Below are positions 21,811 to 33,559 of a DNA stretch of 64,000 nt, one piece after another; position 1 is the stretch's first letter, and each line of letters opens with the position of its first letter. The translations under genes were made by a program, and so were the position numbers. The DNA comes from Aphelocoma coerulescens (Eukaryota > Chordata > Aves > Passeriformes > Corvidae): assembly GCF_041296385.1 (NCBI RefSeq), contig NW_027184078.1, positions 806,001-870,000 on the forward strand, read 5' to 3'. Under the pieces are notes generated by a model. It saw nothing but the letters and a program-made list of their open reading frames with translations. It did no database searches and was not told where the DNA came from.

Positions 21811-24800
21811 TCAGCGCCCTCCGTCTCCGAGCAGCTCCACCTCCACCGGCCCCGGGGGATCCTTGGGGCTCCGCCGCGGCTCCGGGACGCCCCTTCTCTC
21901 CCTCTGGAGCTCGGCCAGGCGCAGCCGGAGCCGCTGCTCCCGCCGTTTTCCCGCCTGCAGCTGCCGCTGGGCCTTGTCCAGGGCGTCGAGCGCGGCCTCG
22001 GCGCGGCGCTTCCAGAGCAGGGCGCTTCCCACCTGGTAGCTGTGCTCGCTCTGGATGTAGGATCCGGCGCGGGGCGGCAGCCGCAGCATGAACAGCGACG
22101 GGGACGGGGGTCCCGGGGGTCCCGCGGGGGCTGCGGGGGCCGGGGGGGCTCCCTCGGGCAGAGCCGGAGTGGTCGTGGCTTCCTCGTCGCCCGTGGCCAC
22201 CAAAAGGGTCTCTGGGATGGCGCCCGAGGGGCCGGGAAGCGCCGGGACACCGCCGTGGTCACCGGCCGGGGGGGGGCCGGGGTCTTTGGTGTCCCGTGGG
22301 AAGCAGGAGACGTCGGAGGGGAACGGGGGGGCCGGCGGGGATGGGAGGGGGTCCCGTCTGTGGGGAGAGGAAAGAGGGGAGAGCTGTCATCCTGCAGTGC
22401 CCCTCAACATGCCCCCAGAGCATCAGAAGGCACCGGAGAGCCCCGAGGGGTGGGAGAGGCCAGGAGGGAATGGGGGGTCCTGGGGGTGGCAGATGTGGGG
22501 GGCAACAGGGAATCCAGAGGGGATGTGGGTGTCCCATAGTTGGGAGAGGTCGGGGGGAAATGGGGGGCCTGACAGGGATGGTGGGAGGCCACAGGGGGCA
22601 GGAGATGCTGGGGGGGAACAGGGAATCCAGAAGGGATGGGTGGGGGGGTTCCCACCTATTCCAAGAAAAAGCAGGGAAGCTCTCTTATCCTGCAGAGCCC
22701 CCCAAAGCCCCCACAGAGCAGCCAGAAGTGCAGGAAAGTCCCCAGGGTGGGAGAGGTCGGGGGGGAATTGCGTGTCCTGGGGAGTGGGAGAGGTTGGTAA
22801 GGAAAGGGGTCCAGCAGGGATGGGGGGGGGGGGGTCCCATCCACATGGAGAATAAATTGGGGAGCCCCATTACCCTGTGAGGCCCCCAAAAGCCCCCAGG
22901 ACCACCCACCCAGAGGTCAAGGAGAGTCCTGGGGGTGGGAAAGGTCAGGGGACAATGGGGGGTCCGGTGGGGAACGGGGGGTCCCAGGGGTGGGAGAGGT
23001 CTGGGGGTCCCGCAGGGTCCAGCGGGCAAGAGGGGAGGGTTCTGCCTGTGCTGGGAATAAACCAGGGAGCCCCGTTCTCCCATGAACCCCCCAAAGCCCC
23101 CCAGGACTCACTTCCACTTCCGGGCGTTCCGGAGGGGCTTTGGGGGGTCGCTGTCGGCCAGGGGGGGCTTCGGCCTGGGGGTCCGGGGGGGCCGCGAGGG
23201 GCCCACGGCGAAGACGGTGGGAACAGCCCCTTCCTTGAGGCGGTGGTAGCCACTGGGGGGGAAAACGGGGTTCAGAGGGGACCCCAAAACCTGGGGGGGA
23301 TCCCCAGGAGGTCCTTTAACTCAAGAGTCTTCAGGGTGAAGCCTCCCAATGTCCTGGGAGCCCCCCAAGCTCCAGGGAAGATCCCGGGGCACCTAAAAAT
23401 CCCTGAGGGGATTCCTAAAATACCTGGGGGGGGTCCGTGGCCTGCAAGGGGAAATGGGGAGGGGGCTCTGGGGGGGTCTCTCAGGGTGCTCTGGCACTCC
23501 CAGGGCCCTGGGGTGTCCCCAACCCCTCACAAGGCATCTCTGGGGTCAGAAGAGGGTCCCTGGGGTGTTCCCAATACTTCCCAGGGGGGTCTTTGGGACA
23601 CCCTGAAGTGTCCCCAGTTCCCTGGCATGTCCCTGACACATCACAGGGGGTCCCCTGGGGTGTCCCCAACTCCTTGCTGGGGGTCCCTGAGGTGTCCCCC
23701 TCCCTTGCTGGGAGTCCCTGGGTGGCCCCAAACACCTTGGGGCATGTCCTTGGGTGCCCCCAAACTCCAGGGAAGGTTCAAGGGTCTGGGGGGGGTGAGC
23801 CCCAAGACCCTTCACAGGAGAACCTCGGGGTGATCCATAGCCCCTGCAGCCTCACCCGGAGCCTGGATCTCACCTGGAGCCCCACCTGCAGCCCCCCGGC
23901 CTCACCTGTAGCCCACTACCTCGAAGCAGGAGCTCTCAAAGTGCTGGGAGCAGAAGTAGATGTATTTGGAGGTGGGGTCCCAGCGGCCCTCACCCGAGGG
24001 GTCCCGGCGCCGGCTGTTCTCCAGCCACTGCACCCGGCGGGGATCATCCTTCCGGGGCAGCCTGGGGGACACGGGGACATGGGAGGGACAGAGGGACACA
24101 GGGGGACAACAGGACACAGGAGTGGGAGGGGACATGAGGAGGAAGAGAGAGATATGGGGGGAAGTGGGACGTGGGGCACACAGGTCGTGAGGGGACACGA
24201 GAGGATGGGGACATGGGGGGACACAGGTCATACAGAGGGGACACGGGGGACACCCAGGTCACAGGGGAGGATGTGGGTTATGGGAGGGACAAGGGGTATG
24301 GAGGGACAGTGGGGGGGACAGAGGTCACAGGGGGTCATGGCAGGCATGGGGGGACGCAGGGAAGACACAGGATGGGGGGACACAGGTCACACAGGTCACA
24401 CAAGTGACACAGGTGAGCTGCGAGGCTGCAGTTTCCCCCCGCACACCCGAGCCCATTTCTGCAGAGCTGAATGACACCTTCCTCCCCCCACGCACCTGGA
24501 AATGGAACGGTCCAGGCAGGTCCTGTTAAAGGGCACAGGGCTGAGCCATCCCACAAATGGGGGAGGGGGGGGGGGAACAGACACACCTGGGACAGCCCAT
24601 TGCTAAGGGAGGGGGACACGCCTGGGACAGCCCGTTCTAAGGCGGGGGTGACAGCTGGGACAGCCCATTGCTAAAAAACGGGGGGAGAGCGGGAACTCAC
24701 ACACCTGGGAGAGCCCATTGTTGAAGGGGGAACACACACCTGGAACAGTCCATTGCTAAGGGGGGACGCACACCTGTGACAGCTGGGACAGCCCATTGCT

Positions 24801-25031
24801 CGGGGGGGGGGACGCGCACCCCTGTGACAGCCCATTGCTAACGGGGGGTGACAGCTGGGACAGCCCATTGCTAAGCGGGGGGTGACAGCGGGGACAGCCC
24901 ATTGCTCGGGGGGGTGGTGTCCCTGCCCCGGGGGTCTCCGGGGGCACCCACCGGTGGAAGGAGATGCCTCGGCCGCGGGTGTCGCGGGTGTCCCGGGTGC
25001 AGCAGCCGGCGGCGGAGCAGTGACGGGGCAT
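21811..25031 (-). CDS. THAP7: THAP domain-containing protein 7
   Basis: Four exons on the minus strand join in phase: 25031-24952, 24061-23906, 23252-23112 and 22357-21811, giving 307 aa, close to the roughly 309 aa of human THAP7. The N-terminal C2CH THAP zinc domain (residues 1-93) starts [11 protein letters not shown], continues through [11 protein letters not shown] and ends with the AVPT box at 88-91. A Pro-rich linker leads to EHSY (230-233), an HCF-1-binding type motif, and a Lys/Arg/Gln-rich coiled coil ([20 protein letters not shown] onward, about 233-285). The C-terminus is Pro-rich and shorter than in mammals. THAP7 is a nuclear DNA-binding corepressor that binds histone tails and recruits HDAC3/NCoR. 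Introns hold minisatellites. Confidence 0.93.
22290..23880. repeat. Minisatellites in THAP7 introns 2 and 3
   Basis: Intron 3 (22358-23111) is built of GGGGTGGGAGAGGTC-type blocks, roughly 60-75 bp apart. Intron 2 (from 23253) repeats CCTGGGGTGTCCCCAA units every 55-60 bp at 23460-23760. No coding content. Confidence 0.75.
24062..24920. repeat. Minisatellites in THAP7 intron 1
   Basis: From 24062 to 24410 it has GGGGACACAGGTCACA-type units. From about 24540 to 24910 it has roughly 33-bp units with GGGACAGCCCATTGCTAA, reaching close to the exon 1 donor. Confidence 0.85.
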
Positions 25032-25573
25032 CTGGGGGAAGGGAGGGTGTCACAGGGCCGAGACGCCCCCTCCCCAAAATTCCACGCTTCCTCCGCGCCA
25101 CCCAACCAGCCCAGACGCCCTGCTAACCCCCGTGGCTTCAGCCCCAAAATCCGCCCGGAGCCGGACCCCCGCTCCCCATGGCCGGAGCCCCTCCCTTGGT
25201 CGGATCTCACTCGCCGTGCCCCCCCCCGCCTTCTCCGAGGCCGGACCCCCCTCCAACGGCCGGACCCCTCCCCACCACGGCCGGACCCCTCCCCGCCGTG
25301 TCGTCGTCCCCCTCCCACGGGGGGACGCCATCCCCGTGAGTGTCCCCCCATTTCCCCCCACCCGGGGCCTGTCTCCCCTCTCCCCCACCACCGCCCCTCC
25401 CGGGACCTGACATCTCCCCCCAGTGGTCGGAATCCCCTCCTCGTGTTCTCTCCCCATCCCAGGCCGCCGCTTTTCGCACCTTTTCCCCATTTTTCCCCCT
25501 TTTCCCCCCCCCCGCCCCGTTCCGGCCCCACCTCGTCGCTCCCATCCCGCCGCCGCCGCGGCCTCCCCTGAAC

Positions 25574-25583
25574 TCTCGCGAGA
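25574..25583. promoter_or_regulatory. TCTCGCGAGA palindrome upstream of THAP7
   Basis: A perfect 10-bp TCTCGCGAGA lies about 540 bp upstream of the THAP7 ATG in CpG-rich sequence. This motif is known from TATA-less housekeeping promoters (ZBTB33-associated). The placement suggests the core promoter. Confidence 0.6.
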
Positions 25584-25639
25584 CTCTGCAACTCCGCGAG
25601 AACAACCCCCACACGCCCACCCCACACCCGCCCGCCCCG

Positions 25640-25765
25640 CCCCTTCTCCCCATTGGCTGACACTCCGATGTGGGCGGGGAGCCACGCCCCTGAGCCGCGC
25701 CTCATTTGCATCCCGCGCTGCTATTGGCCGGCGGAGTCGCGCCCTCACCTCATTAACCATTCAAG
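25640..25765. promoter_or_regulatory. CCAAT/octamer/GC-box cluster
   Basis: It contains ATTGG at about 25652 and 25723, GGGCGGGG near 25673, CACGCCCC near 25683 and a perfect ATTTGCAT octamer at 25704-25711. It could serve THAP7 or an unidentified divergent transcript. Confidence 0.5.
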
Positions 25766-26330
25766 CCCCGCCCCTCACCGCGGGCGTTCCGCGGCCCCTC
25801 CCCACAGCCTTTGGGGCTTTTGGGCGCTTTTGGGCGCTTTTGGGAGCTTTTAGGGGTTTTCGCCGCCCCCAGTTGAGGTAAAAAGGGTTTTTCCCCCCCG
25901 CCGGCCAGACTGTGGGGGGTTTGGAGGGATTGTGAGGGTTTATTAGGGGGTCTCAACCCCCCCAATCGGGGTAAAGAGGGTTTTGGGATCCCCCCCCAGC
26001 GGGTTTTGGGGGGCCTCGGGGGGTTTTGAGGGGTTTCAGCACCCCCTAATTGGTGTAAAGATGGTTTTGAGCCCCCCCCGACAGCTCCTGGGGGATTTGA
26101 GGGCTTTCAAGCTCCCCCCCAACCTGTGACTCCAGAATATTTTCAAGCAGCCCCAAACTGTGGCACGGGAAGGGGGGATCCCCTAAAAGGGGCTTGGGGA
26201 GGTTTTCAACCTCCCCTCCCCAAACTGTGTTTTGGGGCGTGGTTCGATCCCGGCCCAGATGGGCTTGGGGGGTTTTGAGACCCCCCATAGTCCTCCAGGG
26301 CCACTCAAGAGCGAGACCCTCTCGAAGGCA
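25766..26330. repeat. Intergenic G/T-rich degenerate repeat
   Basis: A GGGCGCTTTT triplication at about 25817-25850, then roughly 80-bp repeats with AGGGGGTTTTGAG(G/A) and CCCCCCCA. No gene. Confidence 0.65.
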
Positions 26331-26331
26331 C

Positions 26332-26337
26332 TTTAAT
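26332..26337 (-). terminator. Polyadenylation signal of the coiled-coil gene
   Basis: TTTAAT on the plus strand is ATTAAA on the gene strand, about 95 bases past the stop. Confidence 0.55.
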
Positions 26338-26430
26338 GAGTTGGGGACCCTCCCCCCAACAAAAAACAGCCCCTCCAAAAACCCCCCACGAGAGGGGGGG
26401 CCCTGGGCGGGCTTTGGGGTCCCAGGGGAT

Positions 26431-29400
26431 TCAAGGGGTTCCCCCAGTGCTGGGGGCTGGGCCGAGCCCCCCCCAGGCGCCGGGGGCAGGTTCGAGGGGG
26501 GTGGCAGGGGGCGTCCCGCTGTCCTCGCTGTCCCCACTGTCCTCGGAGTCGTCGTCCCCATCCCGCAGCATCCGCCGGACCGTGCGGGACAGGTTCATGG
26601 GGTCACACCTGGGGGGCACCGAGGGGTGGTGAGACCCCCAGACACCCCCAACATCCCATAAATCCCACAGAGCCCCCAATATCCCATAAACCCCACAGAG
26701 ACCCGCAACACCCCATAAACTCCATGGAGCCCTCCTGGGGACCCCCAATATCCCAGACAGCCCTCATGGAGCCCCCCATTCCATAAACCCCATAGAGCCC
26801 TCCTGGGGACCCCCAGGATCCCAGAACCCCCATAGAGTCCTCCCCCATCCCGTAACCCCACAGAGAGCTCCTATAGAGATTCCCAATCCCATAACCTCCC
26901 CGGAGACCCCCAACATCCCATAAACCCATAGAGCTCCCCTGGGGACCCCCAGCATCCCAGAACCTTCATGGAACTCCCCAATATCCCACAAACCCCGTAG
27001 AGCCCCCATAGAACCCCGTAATATCCCATTAACCCCATAGAACCCCTAGAGAGGACCCCACCCCATAACAAGCCCATGGGGTCTATAGGGGCCCATGGGG
27101 TCTATAGGGGCCCATAGGGGACTGTCCCCACCTGAGGCGTGCCCTGAGCACGGCCACGTGTCGGGCGGTGGCCGCGGTCCCGTCCCCGACGTCCTCGAGC
27201 TCCCGGCGCAGGTGGTGGCCCTGGGCCAGTGCTTGGGCCGTCCCCGCGGCCACCGCGGCCACCTGGTCAGCCAGGAGCCGGCCTGCGGCCTCGCTGGCAC
27301 GGGCCTGAAGGGGACAGAGGGACACTGGGGACACTGGGGACACTGGGGACAGGGGGATATGGGACATGGGGCCCAGGTGACACAGGGACGTGGTGCCATT
27401 GGGTGTTGGGACGTGGGGGCACAGGGAGGCTGCAGGGTGACAGCGTGACGGGGTGACAGGAGGTGACATGAGATAATGGGGGTGACAGGTGACAGAGGGG
27501 GACAGAGGGGGACAGAGGGGGACAGGAGCTGACAGGGTGACAGAGAGTGACATGAAGTAACGGGGGTGACAAGTGACAGAGGATGCCAGGAGGGGGCAGA
27601 GGTTGACAGTAGGTGACAGCAGGTGACGTGGGCTGCTGACAGGGGCTGACAGGAGGTGACAGGAGGTGACAGAGGGTGACAGGTGATGACAGGTGATGAC
27701 AGGAGGTGACAGGAGGTGACAGGAGGTGACAGAGGGTGACAGGTGATGACAGGTGATGACAGGAGGTGACAGGAGGTGACAGGAGGTGACAGAGGGTGAC
27801 AGGTGATGACAGGAGGTGACAGGAGGTGACAGAGGGTGACAGGCGATAATGTGTGGTGACGTAAGGTGACACATGGTGACACAAGGTGACAGGGAGAGAC
27901 AGGCGGTGACAGGAGGTGACAGTGGGTGACAGAAGGGGACGCATGGTGGCAGCAGGTGACAACGGGTGACAGTGGGTGCTGTCCCCACCTGCAGCCGGTA
28001 GCGCTCCCCCAGCAGCCGCTGCTCCTCCGCCTCGGCCACCAACACCCGCAGGCGCCGGCTGGTGACACGCGCGGCCCGGGACAGGGCCACCCGCGCCCTG
28101 CAACCAGGGGACACCTGTGTCACCCATGGAGTGACCCATGGAGTGACCCACAGAGGGACCCACAGAGGGACCCTCGGCCACCCAGGACAGGGTCACCTGC
28201 GCCTTGTCACCAGGGGACACCCATGTCACCCCATGTCACTCACAGAGTGACCCATGGCCAGTGACACATGTGGGACAGGGCTGTCCTGGGCTATCTGGGG
28301 ACCACCCCGGGACCACCCAAGACCACCCTTGGGTCACCCTGAATCAACCTGGACCACCCAAGGTCACCTGAACCACGACGGAAAATCACCTTGGACCATC
28401 TGGGGACCACCTTGGACTCCCCTGAGCCACCCTGGGCCACCTTGGTGCCACCCAAGATCCCCCTGGACCACCCTGGGTCACCCCAGGACTCTCTGGGACC
28501 ACCCTGGATCACGCTGGGACCATCTGGGGACCACCTTGGGGCCCTCCGGGTGCCCCCCCGTGCCCCCCGTGCCCGCTGACCCCGCTTCGCGCTGCAGCAG
28601 CTCCTGCAGGTGGGCGCAGCGGGCGCGCAGGGCGGGCTCGGGGGGCGCGGGGGGGTCCCGGGGGTGCTGCAGCCGCTCCCGCAGCAGCCGCTGCTCCTGT
28701 GCCAGCCGGGCCCACGCCCCCTGCGCCTCCCGTGCCCGCGTTCCCGCGGCCACCAGCGCCCGCCGCAGCTCCTCCACCTGCGGGAAAGGGGGGTCAGAGC
28801 CCGAACCTGTCCCCATGGCACCCACATGGTCCCTATGGACCCAAAGGTGCACCCATGGCACCCTCACCTGCCCACCTCCCCCCGCAGGTGCCGCCCTGCC
28901 CCCACAGGTGCCTGCTTGTCACCACCCCCCAGACACTCCATGGGCACCTCCCGTCACCCACCCGCCCCCCCGCCGCTGCTCCCCGTGCCCCCCCATGTCC
29001 CTGTAGGTGTCCCCCGTGTCCCCACCTGGCCCAGCCGCTGGTTCAGGTGCTCCCGCAGGCCCCGGTTGTGCTCCCGCAGCTCCTCCAGCGCCGCCTGCAG
29101 CCCCCCGGGGTCCCCAGCATGGGGGCTGTAGGGGACATGGGGGCTATAGGGGACACGTGGGGACAGTAGGGACATATAGGGACTATAGAGGACACATCCA
29201 TAGGGGACTTATAGGGGCCGCAGGGACATATAGGGGCTATAGGGGAGAGATGGGGGCTACAGGGACACATGGGAGTTACAGGGGCTATAGGGAACATCTC
29301 CCCCCCCATAGGGGACACACTGGGGGGAGACGTGGCCAGGGAGGGGGCGCGGCCATGCTCACCTGGGGCGGGGGGCGTGGCCCACCTTTGCAGCCACGTG

Positions 29401-32158
29401 GTCGCGCTCCTGCTCCGCCCGGCGCCGGGAATGCTGCGCCGCCCGCACCGCCTGTGGGCAGGGCCAGCATGGACACACCCCCCGAGCCACGCCCACTGCC
29501 CTAGCCCCGCCCACCAACATAGCCACGCCCATAGGCTGCTTTAAACCATCCCATAATTCCTTAGCCCCACCCACAGCTGCAATAGCCCCACCCCATTGGC
29601 CCCTAGCCCCACTCCATTGGCCCCTAGCCCCACCCCCAGCTGCAATAGCCCCACCCCCTTGGTTCTTAGCCCCACACCCAGCTGCAATAGCCCCACCCCC
29701 TCGGTTCTTAGCCCCACCCCCAGCTGCAATAGCCCCACCCCATTGGCCCCTACCCCCACACCCACCTGCAATAGCCCCACCCCCTCGGTTCTTAGCCCCA
29801 CCCCCAGCTGCAATAGCCCCACCCATTGTACTCAGCTCCGCCCCCCGTCTTAGCCCCGCCCACCTGCCGCAGCTGCTCCAGCTCCACCCCTCGGGCCAGG
29901 CACCGAGACTCCGCCTCCTGTGCCCGGAGCTCCGCCCCCGCCTTGGCAGCACGAGCGGCCTCCAGCTCCGCCCACAGCAGCTGCCCCGCCTCCTGCAGAG
30001 GGGAGGGCTCTGGGACAGGCCACGCCCACACGCGTGGCCCCGCCCACTGCTCCATCACTCATTCGCAGCCACACAACCCTCAGACCACGCCCCCTTTAGC
30101 CCCATCATGGCCACACCCACACCCTGACTCCGCCCATGATGGGGCTCCACCCCCTCAGGCCCCTCCCCACCACAGCCCCACCCACCCTCCAGAAAGCTCT
30201 GCCTGTTCTCATAAGCCCCACCTCCTTCACAGACCACACCCCTGACCACACCCTCTTTGCCCCACCTCAGCCACACCCCCTGCCAGAGGCTCCTCCCCTC
30301 CCAGGCCACACCCCTGACCATGCCCCACCCACTCTTTTAAGCCCCGCCTCCCCCACAGGCCACGCCCTCTCTAACCCCACCCCTGCCCGAGGCTCCGCCC
30401 CCTCTGACCCCCGGCCCCGCCCACCTGCTGCAGGCGCAGGCGCTCATTGGCCCTGTCCAGTGCCCGGCAGGCTCCGCCCACCCGTGCCTGGGCTCCGCCC
30501 ACCGCGATCTCCAACGCCCTCAGGGCCCCGCCCTCCATCAGGCTCCGCCCACGTTCTGCCGCCAGGCTCCGCCCCAGTGCCGCCACCTGGTTGGGCAGGG
30601 GGTGATTGACAGCCTCAGACCACGCCTCTGGGTGGAAGGCCCCGCCCCCAGATGATGGACAGCTCCAAGATCTGCCCCCAGAGTTACAGATGGCCCCGTG
30701 CCCCGCCCACCTGGGTGATTGACAGTCATGTGCCCCACCCCTCTCCTCAGCAAGAGGCGGGGCCATTCTGTGACTGACAGATGCTGGCCCCGCCCCTCCC
30801 TGCAAGCCCCGCCCACCTGGCTGCTGAGGTCCCGCAGCTCCTCCTCCAGCTCCCGGCGGTGCTGGGCCTGCGGGGGGGAGGGGGGGGCAAATTTTGGGGG
30901 GACCCAAAATCCAGGGGGTCGCAGGGGACCGGAGGAGTCCTAAAGTCGGAGGGGTCCCAGGTGCTGGGGGTGCCAGGGGTCCGAGGGACTCCCAAAGTCT
31001 GGGGTGTCCCAAGAGTTCAAGGTTCCCAGGAATCCGAGGGGTCCCAGGTGCCCAGGGGTTCCCAGATGTCCGGGGTTTCCTGGGGGTCCAGAGAATCCCA
31101 GGGGTCTGAGGGATCCTACGTGTCCAGGGGCTCCCAGGAATCCGAGGGGTCCCAGGTGCCCAGGGGGTCCCAGATGTCCGGGGTTTCCTGGGACTCCAGA
31201 GAATCCCAGGGGTCTGAGGGACCCTACGTGTCCAGGGACTCCCAGGAATTCTGGGACTCCCAGGTGTCCGGAGGGTCCCAAATACCCAGGGAGTCCCAAA
31301 GTTTGGGGGGGGGGGGGCAGATGTCTGGGGGGTCCCAGGTGTTTGAGGGGTCTCAGGGTCCCAGAGTCCAGGAGGGTCTCAGGTCCTTGGGGGGGTCCCA
31401 GGTGTTGGGGGTCCCGGGAGTCTGGGGGGGTCCCAAAGTCTGGGGGATCCCCAGAGTTCGAGGGGCCCAGGGGTCCAGGAGGTTCCCAGGAATCCCGGGG
31501 GTCCTGTATGTTTGGGGGGATCCCAAAGTCCGGGGGAGGATGAGGTGCTTGGGGGGCCCCAGGGGTCTGGAGAGTCCCAGATGTTTGGGGGTCTCAGGAG
31601 TCCGGAGGGACCCAGATTTCCAGGGGGTCCCAGGAATCCGGGGACGTCCTCAGAGCGCTTGGGGGGAATGAACATTCACAGGGGGAGCAGTTTGGGGGTT
31701 CGGGGGGAGCGGGGGCGGGATGGGGGGGATGTGTCCGTTCCCACGGGGGGGGAGGGGCGCCAAGGGCTCGCGGCCGCTGTGTCCCTGTCCCCGCCCCATG
31801 TCCCAATTCCAGGCCGGGGGCTGGCGGGGGGCCAGGGGGGCCGTGGATGGGGCGCCGGGGCTCCCCAGCCAACGGCGGGGCCGGGAGCCCACAAACGCCT
31901 GGACCCCTCCACTCCTCCACCCCCTGGGACCCTCCCAGTCGGGGTCGAGGCTTCCCCGGGTGCCTGGGGGTCCCCACCATCACCCGAGCTCCCCCACCCC
32001 ATCCCTGCGTCCTCCCCACTGCATCACCTGCGTGCCCTCCACTCCATCCCGGTGTCTCCCGCCCTCACCTGGGGGTCCCCCCACTCACCTGGGGGTCCCC
32101 CACTCACCTGTGCCAGCCGGGGTCCGCCGCGTCGTCCCCTGTCCCCCGTGTCCATCAT
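26431..32158 (-). CDS. Unrecognised Ala/Arg/Leu-rich coiled-coil protein
   Basis: Ten minus-strand exons close in phase: 32158-32108, 30867-30817, 30586-30425, 29992-29864, 29451-29363, 29125-29026, 28777-28581, 28097-27989, 27304-27132, 26608-26431 (412 aa). It starts MMDTGDRGRRGGPRLAQ. Almost all of residues 17-350 is predicted-looking coiled coil (for example LRRALVAAGTRAREAQG and LLADQVAAVAAGTAQALAQ). The end is an acidic Ser/Asp patch (DGDDDSEDSGDSEDSG) and a Pro/Gly tail. No enzyme motif, signal peptide or membrane segment is seen. Phase closure, GT/AG sites at every junction and a polyA signal argue for a real gene. I do not recognise the orthologue. The first exon is the least certain, being 1.2 kb away and short. 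Confidence 0.7.
26630..27085. repeat. Minisatellite in coiled-coil gene intron 9
   Basis: Units of about 60 bp such as CCCATAAACCCCATAGAGCC followed by TCCTGGGGACCCCCAATATC, about seven copies. Confidence 0.85.
27300..27975. repeat. Minisatellite in coiled-coil gene intron 8
   Basis: 10-bp AGGAGGTGAC-type units with AGAGGGTGAC and AGGTGATGAC variants, arranged in a roughly 60-bp higher-order unit at 27650-27840. Confidence 0.9.
28100..28560. repeat. Minisatellite in coiled-coil gene intron 7
   Basis: CCCATGGAGTGACCCACAGA-type units at 28120-28255, then GGACCACCCTGGGTCACC-type units with a period of about 20 bp to 28540. Confidence 0.8.
29128..29340. repeat. Minisatellite in coiled-coil gene intron 5
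   Basis: TATAGGGGACATGGGGGC-type units, about 18-20 bp, starting right beside exon 6. Confidence 0.75.
29480..29860. repeat. Minisatellite in coiled-coil gene intron 4
   Basis: Units of about 32 and 64 bp with CAGCTGCAATAGCCCCACCC and TTGGTTCTTAGCCCCAC. Several near-identical copies at 29625-29820. Confidence 0.9.
30010..30420. repeat. CCACACCCC-rich degenerate repeat in intron 3
   Basis: Irregular GCCACACCCCCTGACC-like units flanking exon 3, with the same CCACRCCC core as the neighbouring intron. Confidence 0.65.
30880..31680. repeat. Minisatellite in coiled-coil gene intron 1
   Basis: Units near 30 bp with GGGGGTCCCAGGTGTCCGGG and an internal near-perfect duplication of about 120 bp (31020-31130 against 31140-31250). 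It begins just after the acceptor of exon 2. Confidence 0.9.
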
Positions 32159-32640
32159 GGCACAAACCGGGGGGGCTCTGGAGCAACAGAGACCTTGGAG
32201 AGACCCTACAATAACCCCCTCCCCCCCAAAACCGCATCAGCCCCACGCTGGGACCCCCCCCCCCCCACACACAGCTCCGGGTGGGCTCGGGTCGCTTTGT
32301 TGTGGGGGGAAGGTCGGGGGTGCCCGGACTCCGGGGTCCCCTGCCCACCCTGGGAAGGGGGGTTGGGTCCCCTGACCACCCTGAGGTGGGGGGGGTCCCC
32401 TGCCCACCCCGGTTGGTTCCGGACCCTGCGTCCCTCACCTGTCGCCGCCGAGCCCGTGGGACGCGGGGCCGGGGCGCTCCCGGTGCCACCCCCGCCGCGG
32501 GCACGGGAGGACCCGCGTGTGGCACCGCGTCCCTCCCCCGGGCTGGACCCGCGGGGAGGGGACAGAGCCCGCCCACCCCCCGGGCCCGATGTCCGGGCGG
32601 GCCCGTTCGGCTCCATCGGCTCCAAGAGCCGGTGTCACCC
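32159..32640. promoter_or_regulatory. CpG-rich 5' region of the coiled-coil gene
   Basis: CpG-dense sequence, especially 32440-32640, fits a promoter island. No TATA box found. Transcription start not determinable. Confidence 0.4.
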
Positions 32641-33290
32641 CCGCCCTCGCCCGGGGGGACACAGGTTTCGGGGCACCGCCCCAGGGCACCCGGAATTCGG
32701 GTGTCACCGCTGTCCTCGCCCAGGGGACGCAGGTTTCCCAGGGCATCCCGGAATTTCGGTGTCATCTCTGCCGGGGACGTGTCCCAGGGCACAGCGGTAT
32801 TTGGGTGTCACTCTCACCCTTACTCAGGGGACAGGAGTCCCGGGGCACAGCAGAATTCAGGTGTTACTCTCACCAAGGGGACACAGGTGTCCCAGGGCAC
32901 CCGAATTTGGGTGCCTCATCCAGCAAACAGGTGTCCCAGGGCACAGCGAAATTAGGGTGTCACTCCTGCCCCAGGAGACACAGTGTCCTGGGACACCCTG
33001 GAATTCCAGTGTCACCCTTGCCCAGGGGACATGGGTGTCCCTGGACAGCCTGGAATTCAGGTGTCACCCCCACCCAAGGGGACACAGTTGTCCCAGAGCA
33101 CCCCAAAATTCTGTTGTTGCCCTCACCTGAGGGGACACAGGTGTCCTAGGGCACCCGGAATTTGGGTGTCACCGCTGTTCTCGCCCAGGGGACAGGTGTC
33201 CCAGGGCACAGTGGAATTAGGGTGTCACCCCTGCCTGAAGGCATGCAGGTTTTGGGACACCAACCCAGGGCCCCCAGAATTCGGGAGCCA
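32640..33290. repeat. Minisatellite of about 58 bp
   Basis: About ten diverged units holding CAGGGGACACAGGTGTCCC, GGGCACC and GGAATTYGGGTGTCAC. Each unit carries an EcoRI-like GAATTC/GAATTT core. Confidence 0.88.
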
Positions 33291-33559
33291 CCCAAGGGAG
33301 GGATGTTGGGCTAGTGGGAACCACAGTGATGTCATCTGTGATGTCACCTGTGACTTCTTGGTACCGGCTGTGATGGGGGCAGGGCATGGGACCAGCGGTG
33401 ACGTCACAGTGCTGCATGTGACGTCACGGTGGGGATGGCACTTGGTGATGTCACGTGAGTGACTGACCCCCTGTGTGAGCTGGGGTTGGATGGGACAGAG
33501 GGGACAGCGGCTGTACCCAGGGGGGCCATGGAGTTGTACAAGGGGTCATTGCTGGGGTC

